64,000 nucleotides of DNA, taken from NCBI GenBank assembly GCA_030847615.1, contig JAUMIR010000001.1:378678687-378742686 (forward strand), written 5' to 3'. The position numbers and the translations under genes are program-made. The notes under the pieces were generated by a model that was given only the letters and a program-made list of their open reading frames with translations, was not told the DNA's origin and did not search any database. Source of the DNA: Gambelia wislizenii (taxonomy: Eukaryota; Chordata; Lepidosauria; Squamata; Crotaphytidae). This document shows, in pieces, positions 21,594 to 31,070 of this stretch. The first letter of the stretch is position 1; each line of letters begins with the position of its first letter.

Positions 21594-22817
21594 TTGCCGC
21601 TGATCCCAGAACTGCTGGAGCGGCTCTGCCATGCCAAGGTCTTCACTAATTTGGACCTCAGAGGGGCCTACAACTTGGTGAGGATCAGGGCTGGGAACGA
21701 GTGGAAGACAGCCTTCCAGACGAGGTATGGACATTATGAGTACACCGTCATGCCATTTGGCCTCTGTAATGCCCCAGCCATCTTCCAGCACTTCGTCAAC
21801 GATGTCTTCTGTGACTATCTAGATCGCTTTGTGATCATCTACCTGGATGACTTTTTGATTTATTCTCCCAGCCAGGCTGCCCATGACGCCCATGTTCGGG
21901 CCGTCCTTCAGCGTCTTCGGGAACACCGCCTCTATGCCAAGTTGGAAAAGTGTGCCTTTGACCTCCAGGAGGTGGACTTCCTGGGCTACCGAGTCTCCGC
22001 TCAGGGGGTGGCCATGGACAACTCCAAGGTGGAGGCGGTGTTATCATGGCAAACTTCTCACTGCCGGAAGGATGTCCAGCGGTTCCTGGGGTTCGCCAAC
22101 TTCTACAGAAAATTCATCGCAGATTATACAGCCCTGGTGAGCCCTCTTTCCCAACTGCTGCGGGGGACAACCCACTTTCAGTGGACACCTGTGGCCCAGA
22201 AGTTGTTTGAGGTCCTAAAGAAGAAGTTCACGTTGGCCCCAATCTTGCAGCACCCTGATCCACGGACACCGTTTGTGGTGGAGGCAGATGCCTCAGACGT
22301 GGCGATTGGGGCTGTGCTGCTTCAGCCTGTGGGGCCCGCGTGTCGCCTGTTGCCTTGCGCCTTTTATTCCCGTCAGCTATCTTCTCCTGAACGCAACTAC
22401 ACCATTTGGGAGAAAGAGCTGTTGGCAATTAAGGCCGCCTTTGACACGTGGCGGCATCTGTTGGAGGGGGCAGCTCATCCCATCCAGGTCCACACCGACC
22501 ACAGGAACTTGGAGCATCTCCAGACGGCCCGGAAGTTGTCCCAGAGGCAGAAGCGGTGGTTCCTGTTTTTTGGGCGCTTCAATTTCCCGCTCCAGTATGT
22601 TCCTCGGGCCCAGAATCGGCAGGCCGACGCTCTCTCCCGGAAGCCAGAGTACGCCACGGAACCAGAGGGGGAGCTTCGGTCCACCATTCTGCGCCCAGAA
22701 AATTTTGCTGCTGCTCTGAGGGAGGCTACCCTGCTGGACCAGATTCGTGACCTCCAGAGCCAGGACCCGTTTGTGACCCAGCATTCGGCGGAGGGGGATG
22801 CATCTCCTTTTGAGTTC
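21594..22817 (+). pseudogene. pol: Gypsy pol: reverse transcriptase catalytic core and RNase H
   Basis: Continues RT with NLDLRGAYNLVRI, MPFGLCNAPAIFQ and the catalytic YLDD (codons at 21840-21851). A connection region with FLGFANFYRKFI follows, then RNase H with EADASDVAIGAVL, YTIWEKELLAI and HTDHRNLEHL, ending in ADALSRKPE. This is the longest intact part of the element. It ends at a single in-frame TGA at 22818-22820, after which the same frame continues into integrase. All catalytic acidic residues expected for RT and RNase H appear present by eye. Confidence 0.92.
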
Positions 22818-22820
22818 TGA

Positions 22821-23520
22821 GACAGCCTGCTCTACCACCGGGGCCGCCTTTATGTACCAGCAGGCCCATGTTGGGAGGCAGTCCTCCGGTTGTGCCATGA
22901 TGCCAAAACGGCGGGGCACTTTGGATTTTGCAAGACCCTGCACCTCCTCACCCGGGAGTTTTGGTGGCCTCGGGTCCGTGCGGAGGTGGCCCAGTATGTG
23001 GACACTTGCCCTGTGTGTCGCCATGCTAAGGATCATCCGGGGCGACCTGCAGGCTTACTGCTTCCTCTGCTGGGGCCCTGGAAACTCATCTCGATGGACT
23101 TTATCACGGACCTTCCCCCTTCTGCAGGCTGTACTACCATTTGGGTGGTGGTGGACCTGTTCTCCAGGATGGCTCACTTCGTACCCGGCCCGGATGTTTG
23201 TACAGCACATCTTCCGGCTCCATGGCCTTCCTGAGGGAGTAGTCTCTGATCGAGGAGCCCAGTTTACGGCCCAGTTCTGGACTAGTCTGCTGCGGCTCCT
23301 GGACATCGCGCCTCACCTGTCCTCAGCGCACCATCCTGAGTCCGATGGCCAGTCAGAACACACGAATGGGATGCTGGAGCAGTACCTCCGCTGTTACTCC
23401 AGTTACCGCCAGGAGAACTGGGTCGACCTGCTGCCGTTGGCCGAGTTCGCCTACAACAACTCTGTGCATGCCTCAACCCAGCAGACGCCCTTCTTTGCCA
23501 CCGGCGGCTACCATCCATAG
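22821..23520 (+). pseudogene. pol: Gypsy pol: integrase zinc-binding and catalytic core, broken
   Basis: Directly after the TGA the frame reads through an HHCC zinc-binding motif ([11 protein letters not shown] and CPVCRHAK). It continues into the start of the DDE core (SMDFITDLP). Near 23185 it shifts to a second frame that carries [12 protein letters not shown] and [14 protein letters not shown], which supply the second Asp and the Glu. That frame reads to a TAG at 23518-23520. The protein would join the cDNA to host DNA. One shift and two stops disable it here. Confidence 0.88.
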
Positions 23521-24442
23521 GGGATTTCCGGCTGTGGCCCCTGGCTCGGCAGTCCCTGTGGCAGACCAGTGGCTCCAGGAACTCGAGGCCGCTCAGTCCT
23601 TGCTACAAGGACAGCTTGAGGTGGCCAAGGAGGCATATAAGCGGGGCGCAGATCGTTGTCGTCAGGAAGGTCCTCCTTTGCAGGTGGGGGATTTGGTCTG
23701 GCTGTCCACGCGCCATCTCCCGCTCCAGCGGCCGTGTCGGAAGTTGGATGCTCGATTTGCAGGGCCCTACAAGATCATGGCCCAGGTGAATCCCGTGGCT
23801 TTTCGGCTCCAGCTTCTGCGGACATGGCGGATCCACCCAGTCTTCCATCGTTCCCTACTGCTTCCGGCTTTGGGGGTTCATCCCGACGCTGGTCCTGCAC
23901 CCCCGCCCGATCCGGTTTTGGTGGATGGTGAATAGGAATTTGAGGTGGCCCAGATCTTGGACTCTCGTCACCGTCGGGGCCGCCTTCAGTATCTGGTCGA
24001 CTGGGTAGGCTATGGGCCAGAGGACCGCTCCTGGGAAGATGCCTCCGATGTACATGCTCCCCGCCTGGTTTGGGTGTTTCACCGCCGCTTCCCAGACCAG
24101 CCTCGTCCTTCTCCGGGTGCGGGGGAGGATAATGGGGGGGATGATGTCATGGTCAGTCAGGACTCTGAGGACTCAGAAGGCGAGGAGGCTGAGCCAGTAG
24201 CAGAAGAGCTGGCTGAGTCTGAGTCTAGCCCTGAAGAACCCAGGGCTCAGCAGCCTAGCCCTCCCCCAGCTCAGGGTCCAAGCCTGGGAGACATAATGGA
24301 GCAAGAGCAAGAGGTAGAAGAGCAGGTACCTACCTTTAGCCAAAGGAGAGCAGAGAAGGCCTGGCTGCGTCGTTCCCAGAGGTTAAGAGACAGAAGCTCA
24401 TCAATCACCCCGCAGCTGGGAGTGGGAGCTGGGCCAACATAA
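23521..24442 (+). pseudogene. pol: Gypsy pol: integrase C-terminus, chromodomain and acidic tail
   Basis: The frame at 23521-23932 includes the GPY/F-type module (ARFAGPYKIMAQVN) and the HPVFHRSLL motif. A TAG at 23933-23935 interrupts it, then the same frame gives a chromodomain ([26 protein letters not shown]) at about 23936-24095. Chromodomains on chromovirus integrases direct insertion to marked chromatin. The frame does not stop before the LTR. It crosses into U3 of the 3' LTR and adds about 99 residues rich in Glu, Ser and Pro before a stop at 24440-24442. Confidence 0.85.
24121..24144 (+). promoter_or_regulatory. Polypurine tract
   Basis: A purine-rich stretch including gggggaggat and a run of G (aatgggggggatga) lies directly before the 3' LTR, the position of the plus-strand primer. 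Confidence 0.75.
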
Positions 24443-24744
24443 GCAGCTGGGGGAGGCTGAGTTCCTTGTTTCAAGCAGTCTATGTTACCTGGAGGAAGCC
24501 TCTGCCTGTGACTCTTCTGGAACCTTGCTATTTTGAGACTTTGGATATCTTGACCTTGGACTGCCTTCGTTGACCCACCTGCCAAAACCCTTTTGACCTT
24601 GGACTGCCTCTTCGTTCTGCACTCTCTCTCTCTGTGTACTTCTGACCCTGTAGGACTGCTACTGACAACACCAGGTACTGTGCTTTTCAACTGGGTTGTT
24701 GCTGAGCCAGGCTCCTTATCAGCTATTGAGTTGGCTTCACGACA
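24145..24744 (+). repeat. 3' LTR of the Gypsy element
   Basis: 600 bp, same ends as the 5' LTR. Differences from the 5' LTR seen by eye lie mainly at 24362-24411, 24483-24485, 24583-24585 and the CT/GT run near 24632. Confidence 0.95.
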
Positions 24745-24749
24745 GGTCC
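24745..24749. repeat. Right target-site duplication GGTCC
   Basis: Identical to 19245-19249. Confidence 0.95.
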
Positions 24750-25185
24750 GCTCTCCAAGCCATTCTGGGAAACAGAGGGAACTGAAGACGGAATAGCTTT
24801 CAAATAGCGATCCCGTCTTCTCTTGCAACATTTGTTCGCTCCTTTCCAACCATATCTCCCATTCCCCAACACTACTCCGATGGCTGCCCCCACCTCCTTC
24901 CCGGCCTCAGGTAAGATGGAGGAGCACAATACCATCCGAGGGGAGAAGCTGAAGGCCCAGGTGCACACTCCGAGGCATACATCTCTCCACCTCAGTCTGG
25001 CCTCCGCTCCGCCGCTAAAGAAGATGGTCCCTTGGGCAAGTTTCAGCCTCCAAACTGGCCATTCCCACAGCCTCTAAACAAGGATAGCCTAATTGTCATT
25101 GCTGTGTTGGTGGTGCGCCGCTAGGAGAGGTAACACTTGGGCTCTAAAGATCAAGATTAATCTTGGTCCCACAGCTGCCAAACGT
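24750..25185 (-). mobile_element. L2-like LINE 5' portion beyond the Gypsy insertion
   Basis: The minus-strand frame at 24968-24750 (KRRRDRYLKAIPSSVPSV) runs directly into the endonuclease start at 19244 when the Gypsy element and one target duplication are set aside. This is the N-terminus of ORF2 and probably part of the 5' UTR or an ORF1 end. The frame is interrupted only by the insertion at this point. The sequence is GC-richer than surrounding DNA. Confidence 0.7.
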
Positions 25186-25520
25186 CACCATTGTGCCGCC
25201 GCCACTGAAAGATGGTAGTTGGAGCTGGGCAGGCACACGCCCTCAAGGCTTCACAGAGGTGCCGGGGGGAGATGGTGTCCTCGGCTGGCTAATATAGCCT
25301 TTCCCACCCTCACCATTGCTGCTGCGCCACCGCCACTAAGAGGTGGAAATTAGGGCTGGGCAAGCAAATGCCCTCAAGGCTTTGCAGAGGTGCCGGGGGA
25401 GATGGTGTCCTGGGCTGGCTAATGTAGCCTTCCCTGCCCTCACCGTTACCGTTGTGCCACCGCCGCTGAAAGGTGGAAATTAGGGCTGGGCAAGCACACG
25501 CCCTCAAGGCTTCGCAGAGG
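25186..25520. repeat. Tandem repeat of about 128 bp
   Basis: About 2.6 units. Each carries a ccgccgctgaaagatgg-like start, a tagggctgggcaagca segment, ccctcaaggctt and agaggtgccgggggaga. Units differ by scattered substitutions. It lies just beyond the 5' part of the L2-like LINE and may be its 5' UTR monomers. Confidence 0.75.
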
Positions 25521-25812
25521 TGCTGCAGCCTGACTCAGCGAGGCAGGGGGTCCTTTTTGGATGCTGCCATCCCTCTTCTGTGACCATTCGTGGGACGTAC
25601 ATGAAGCTTTGGAAGCAGCCGCATCATATTTCAATCACGGGCAACTTCTGTGATTGAAATATGATGTAGCCACTTCCAAAGCCTCACGTACGTGCCATGA
25701 ATGGTCACGGAAGAGGGAAGGCGGTGTCCGAAAAGGACCCTCTGCTGCACAGCAGCCTCGTTACTGCTCCGGAGGCTGCTTGCGCGGTAAGGGCCGTCTG
25801 AAAATGTCCTAT
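25521..25812. mobile_element. Palindromic element related to the TTA-site MITE family
   Basis: An inverted repeat with arms of about 90 bp spans about 25547-25738 (left agggggtcctttttgg, right ccgaaaaggaccctct). It is centred near 25645 on cacgggcaacttctgtg between ttgaaatatgat-type arms. The right side continues to gtctgaaaatgtccta, which resembles the end of the MITEs at 10168-10496 and 43929-44220. The matching left outer end is not seen, so it may be truncated. Confidence 0.5.
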
Positions 25813-26595
25813 GAATCCTGTGAAAGTGACCTGGAGCAAAAGATAAGATTGGATTTTCATCTCTAAGGCTGGAAAGTGACCTCTGACTTTAGAAAAGGTG
25901 ATCCAATTCTCTCATCTTCTTGCTTAAGAATGGGAAGAGAATTTTGTGGGATGTGGCAGTTTTGATGAAAGCTGCACTTTTGCACCACTCAACACTCATG
26001 GTGAGAAGAAATGTGCCTCACCTCAAAAAGTCACACATACTTGAGGTTTACAAGGTGCTCTGAAGAAATAAAGTATGCACAAAAACTTTTAAAATACAAA
26101 CTGCTAAAATTCAAGGACTGGGGAAAAAAAACTACACAGAAAATATTTTCTTCACTAGGAAAAATATGTGAATTAGAAAATTACTAAGTAAACATGCACA
26201 TTTGGAAAAATCAGTAGTGCAGCAGCTTGCAGGGCTCCTCAGAACTTTTTAAATAGGAAGGGCTATGACATCGTCTGCCAGTCCCTCAGACTCCCCTGTT
26301 CCCTCAGTAGATGAAGAAGAGTAGATTTCCCCAGAAACAATGTACTCTTCTGAGCTATCCTCATTTTTAAAACCCAAATTTTGGGGAGACTTTCATTCTA
26401 AGTGGCCAAGATACATTGGAGTTGCTCCTGGTGAACTGATTTTTCAAAGTCTGGTAGATATGCAAAGTCATCTCTCTGAGTAAGTATAAATCTCTTCGAA
26501 TCCTGAAGGAATGTATACTTGACCAATTGTTGTAGCAAACATGAAAAAACACCAGAGGAGAGAAGAAATGACAAGTCCTGGTTTTGTCATGTTTT
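25813..26595. repeat. AT-rich stretch with TTTTCTG-type degenerate repeat
   Basis: About 25960-26200 shares aagctgcacttttgcac and cacagaaaatattttc with the arrays at 28.6-29.0 kb and 30.9-31.1 kb. The rest is unrecognised. Confidence 0.4.
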
Positions 26596-27110
26596 GTTGT
26601 TAAATCTCTCTCTCTCTCTCTCTGCCTTTTCTTCACCAATGAAGATTCAGGTAGGACTCATCCTGCATTTTCTGCAAGCACGCTGATGACTAAAAAGGCC
26701 AATCCAAGATAATCAAGCCCAGTTGCAGAAAGCACAGCAGAAGGTCTCCTTAGGTGATATTTCCGGGTTGTGATTCTTTCTGCATTGTTGTTTCTCTTCA
26801 AGACTTGTTCAGCATAAGTTCTCAAATAAGGCTGCAGCATTGTGGACAGTGTGTCTCCATGCCTCCCAATGTGAGGCCAGGGCAGACTATTGTTAGTGAT
26901 CAATTTGGCTGAGCCTGAGATGTTGTTTCTTGGAGTCCTTGTATCACTTTTTTGGAGCACCCCTCTTACACTGACCTGTGGCGAGTTCACCATAGAGTAC
27001 TAATTTTGAGAGGCGATGGTCCTCCATCCCTGCCCAGTGCAGCTGTCTCAATATCATGACCTCAATGTTGGTGATCCCTGCTTGCTCAAGGACAGCAACA
27101 TTAGTCACAT
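26596..27110 (-). mobile_element. Non-LTR retrotransposon 3' end, (AG)n-tailed family, copy 2
   Basis: Nearly collinear with 2318-2829, with the same (CT)n start at 26606-26621 and the same coding remnant, here with more stops and a small deletion near 27020. It is 5'-truncated. The close match makes the family's 3' boundary firm. Confidence 0.75.
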
Positions 27111-28389
27111 GGTCAGTTCAGTGTATATTTATACACATGAGAAATAATCCCATGAAAATTATTACTCATTTAAAACTGGATGCGTGGCAGTGCAGTTTTT
27201 ATGATTTTCAGTATGTTATGTATAGTTTATTCTTTAATTATTATTATTTGTTTCATTTTTAAAAATCATTTTATAGGTTTGTTCTTTGTGAAATAAACAA
27301 TGGGTGCCACTCCAACAGAGAATATCACTAAGTATAAATGCTGGCCATCAGGACTCACTCTCTGAAGCAGATGAATCTTCTTAACAGCATGTTGTTGTTG
27401 TTGTTGTTGTTGTTTTGCATTCATGTTTCATAACATTTTATTAATCTTAACTCTTGGGCAACCTTTGTCAGTTATCACTGACAAGTCGAGGGTCCAATGT
27501 TGACAACTGCTGTCACATCTCAAGAGATATAAATTCTCATGCCATTGCCTGTAGCACTGGAAATCCTCAAAGCTCTGGACCACAGCATGCATCAGGGAAA
27601 CTACATCTGTAACAATAGCTGCAACTCCACACTTATTTTTCCCATAGCTTTCTTGTCCTCTGTGCCAGATAAAGTAAAATAGCTAATACTAAATATGCTG
27701 CATGCAAACATAATGAATTACACTGACCTATTCCAGGGGGGAAATTGAAATAAAGGGAGAGTTGTCATGATTCAGGTTTTCCTCTGCTGAAACAGATTTA
27801 CAAAAGGCTTCTATTAGCCCAATGGGTGGACATAGCCTCTCTTGTGACCTGCAAATTTAGCTTCTTTATTGTTTCACAATAGCACCAGATGGATTGGTAT
27901 AATTGGTGTATGTTCACATCCTGTGGGGGAGCACAACTGTATATACTTCCTTATGGATATTACTTTTTTGGCAGGTCACTCGTAATTCCACCAAGACAAG
28001 TCTATCTATGTGCTATGGGTGAATGTTATTAGGATGTGACAATGAGAGCTTGTCAAATCCTAAGGTTAGTATGGATTTTTTCAAAGTGTTTCCTAACATG
28101 TTTCTTCTAGAAGAAAAGATAATGAGAATAACTGCAACAAAAAACTCTATATTTTCTAGTAGCCCTTTATTTTACAAGGAAATAGATGTAATTTTCACAT
28201 TAGTGCCTAGAGAATTTTATCTCTTCCTGTTGAGATTGGGATGTTGGCTTCTTGTCAGATTTATCCATATATATATATATATATAAATCTTTGATGCACA
28301 TAAAGCTTCTAAAAACAGCTTTAAGTTCTTCCATGAGAAACAACAATAACAAAAACCTCTAACAAATTATTTTTCTTGTTCTACTTGCT
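27111..28389. other. Non-coding stretch with microsatellites
   Basis: (GTT)n at about 27390-27414 and (TA)n at about 28269-28285. No gene recognised; an 87-aa open frame at 28023 lacks family motifs. Confidence 0.5.
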
Positions 28390-28617
28390 GTTGTGAGTCT
28401 TTAAATCATTTTCAACTTATGGCAACCCTAAGGCAACCCTATCACAAAGGTTTCTTGACACGGCTTCTTCAGAGTTTGCCTATGCCTCCCTCTGAGGCTG
28501 AGAGTGTGTGACCTGCGTAAGTTCACCCAGCGGGTTTCCATAGCTGAGCAAGGATTTGAACCCTGTTCTCTTGAGTCACAGTCTAATGTTCAAACCACTA
28601 CACCATCCTAGCTCTGT
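28390..28617 (-). mobile_element. tRNA-derived SINE, antisense
   Basis: Antisense copy with tail ttttcaacttatggcaaccc on the left and the complement of the B box and A box near 28548-28610 (aaggatttgaaccctg). It is the most complete antisense copy in the window. Confidence 0.8.
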
Positions 28618-28639
28618 TCTACTAAATATAGAAAGAATG

Positions 28640-28990
28640 TTTTAAAACATCTGGAAAATGGTCAAAAATGTGTTTCTCAGATGTCATTTGGAAATATTGT
28701 TTTCTGCACAGAAAATGCTTCTTTCCTGTTGTCTTTGCAAAAAAATAAATAAATAAACTCACCTGTGAATTTTGTAGAGAATAAGTCACCACCTACAGAT
28801 TTCCTGTGCAGAAAATAGCATATTCTGCATGAAAAATAATATTTCTGCACAAAAATATTTTCTGTGCAAAAGAAATGCCTTTACCTATGCAGGGAAAAAA
28901 AAACCTGTTTTCTGTCATAAATACCACATGTGAATTTTGCACAGAAAATTTTTTCCTGTACTGCAAATAGAAAATTATACAGTTTTTGAA
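28640..28990. repeat. TTTTCTGTGCAGAAAA-type degenerate array
   Basis: At least eight approximate copies of a short self-complementary motif (for example tttctgcacagaaaat, attttctgtgcaaaag), irregularly spaced at roughly 20-45 bp. Confidence 0.5.
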
Positions 28991-29149
28991 GACTTTTTCA
29001 TAGTGGGGGGGATGCTAAAATTATTCATTGCTTCCTCTGAAAATGCAATTAGCAAGTTACATCCCTATGTTCTATTTACCTCCATCTGTTTGTAACCTGC
29101 CTCCCATTGCTCTTTCACCATCATCTGTATTCTGCCTAACATATTGAAC

Positions 29150-29476
29150 AGCATTTCTAAGGACCCCCATATCTGTGGAGATACATTCCCAGATTTATTG
29201 TGGATGCTGGAAACTGGAGAGAATAGCAAAGCATATTAAAAATGAATGACTTCCAGCCCAAGAATACCATAGAGTTGCACTGGAGGACCTAGCAATTCCT
29301 AGAGAGATCACCTCTCTTGGCATCTTCTAGATCCTCCAGTGCACCTCTATGGTCAGCTTCCAGCAGAAACATACCACAGAATCACACTGGAGGACCTAGA
29401 AGATGTCTAGAGAGACCATATTTTTTATGTGGTTAAGTGAATCAGCAGGTACTGGTCCCACGAATAGAGGAGTATA
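29150..29476. mobile_element. pogo/Tigger-like MITE, decayed
   Basis: Shares the interior tgcactggaggacctag and the ends (ggacccccatatctgtgg; right end agtatactgtatt) with the element at 2959-3226. Ends are less well conserved. It contains an internal inverted duplication around 29265-29400 in which the ggaggacctag block occurs in both orientations. Confidence 0.6.
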
Positions 29477-29996
29477 CTGTATTGAAGAAATTAGTAAAGC
29501 ACTTAAAATATAACAAATTTCTACCTTATGTAGCACTCTGGAGGGGGGGGGCAGCAGCTTCCTAAAACAGCAACATATAAAAAAAGCAAATATTAAGGCA
29601 CATAGTCTTGCATACAATTTCTTCATCTTAATTAAAACCTTTGTTAAGAACAAAAGGCCATTTTTTTAGCTCTTCTCAGAAGACTACTTCCATGAGATAT
29701 TAAAAGGAACCCTAAATAATTAGACTGCTTTACGAAGTTATGAAATTACCCTAGTGATCATTGTGTTAAAAAGCATCCAGTTCTTTGTCATCTGTGGTAA
29801 TTTACAGAATCCTTAACAAGCTGAGTACATACATAAGGACTGGAGTAGAAATATATTAATCTTGTTAATTACTGGATAATGTTTCAAATGCTTTTCAGGG
29901 TTTATTGCATGGGTCATCAGATCAGAGCTATGAAATGGATTAAGCTGAAAATGAGTAGTCCCATGCACATTCAGTGAGCATGTAGAGGGGAAACAT

Positions 29997-30150
29997 GGAA
30001 TCATAGAATCATAAAGTTGGAAGAGACCACAAGGACTATCTAGTCCAACCACCTGCCCTGCAGGAGTACAACATCAAAGCATTCCCAACAGATGACCTTC
30101 CAGCCTCTTTCAAAAACCTCCAACGAAGGAGACTCAGAATTGCATTTGCA
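29997..30150 (-). mobile_element. CR1 LINE 3' end fragment
   Basis: Starts with the CR1 tail atcatagaatcataaag (antisense) and continues agttggaagagaccacaagg, the standard CR1 3' UTR and ORF2 end. Short 5'-truncated copy. Confidence 0.85.
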
Positions 30151-30189
30151 CTTGAGACTAGGAATGGAAAGAATATTTTAAAATACTTG

Positions 30190-30817
30190 ACAAATGGTCA
30201 AAAACAGGTTTTCCTTGTGTGTGTTTTTTCCCAGACTGTGATACCATGTTCTGGAATAGTTTCTTTCTGACATTTTGCCTGCGTCTGTGGCTGGCATCTT
30301 CAGAGAATGGTTGGGTAGGAGTGTGTCTGGGGTTGATATGCTGTGAACCCCTGTAGGGGAGTATATGTAAATTTGTGTAATTGAATGGTTTGTTTCTGGG
30401 TATAGAAATGCAAGGCTCGTTACTGTCTGTATGGCTGATGGTTGGTTGATGGGCCATTAACTGCTGGGAATCCCCATCTCCCTGGATGGAATTCCTTTGT
30501 AAGTTTTGAGTTTTTATTCTACTGTTCTTCAAAACTAGGAGCCAGATTTTGTTTACTTTTAAAGTTTCTTCTTCATCAGGAAATGTGTAACCATTCAATT
30601 ACACAAATTTACATATACTCCCCAACAGGGGGTTCACAGCGCATAAACTCCACACACACACACCTACCCAACCATGCTCTGAAGATGCCAGCCACAGATG
30701 CAGGTGAACCATCAGAAAGAAACTATTCCAGAACACAGCCTAACAGCCTGGGAGGGGGGGAACCCAAGGGAAATCTATGGATGCCAGCTGTGAAAGCCTT
30801 CGACTTCACAAAAATAG
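30190..30817 (-). mobile_element. Penelope-like element, internally deleted copy
   Basis: Left arm about 30200-30385 and right arm about 30598-30817 are inverted copies and match the arms of 13585-14525. The spacer is only about 210 bp and lacks the GIY-YIG frame. The right arm ends gtgaaagccttcgactt, which is the complement of the left end of the first copy, so the two copies together define the outer terminus. Confidence 0.7.
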
Positions 30818-30884
30818 GTTTATCAAGCATTGGGAAACCCTGATGAGGAGAATCCTAGAAAGGTGGCAATCTTCCCATTTCAGG

Positions 30885-31070
30885 ACTTACTCTGTGCAAA
30901 AATGCACATTTGTGTGTGTGTGTGTGTGCGTGCGTGTGCGTGTGCGTGCGTGCAAAAAATGGTATTTTCTGCACAGAAAACATTTTTGCATAGATAAAAG
31001 CTTTATGCACAGGAAAACCAATTTTTTTAACAAAAAATGCCATTTCTCCTCAAAATAAGTCCTGAATTGT
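30885..31070. repeat. TTTTCTGTGCA-type array with (GT)n
   Basis: (GT)n and (GCGT)n at about 30909-30953 followed by ggtattttctgcacagaaaa and further variants. Same family as 28640-28990. Confidence 0.5.

Larger units (their letters stand above)
19250..24744 (+). mobile_element. Ty3/Gypsy chromovirus LTR retrotransposon
   Basis: A complete 5495-bp element: 600-bp LTR, self-complementary primer site, gag, pol in the order protease, RT, RNase H, integrase, chromodomain, a purine tract, and a second 600-bp LTR. Flanked by GGTCC on both sides. The order with integrase last and a chromodomain at its end defines chromoviruses; the self-priming feature and gag type suggest the Tf1/sushi group. Old-copy breaks are present in gag, RT and integrase, so it could not move without help. 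It inserted into the endonuclease region of an L2-like LINE lying on the opposite strand. Confidence 0.93.

Noticed and set aside
24880..24920. Exon-like ATGGCTGCCCC followed by CCTCAG/GTAAG as a host first exon
   Set aside because: The sequence is antisense to the L2-like LINE 5' part, whose frame continues across it.
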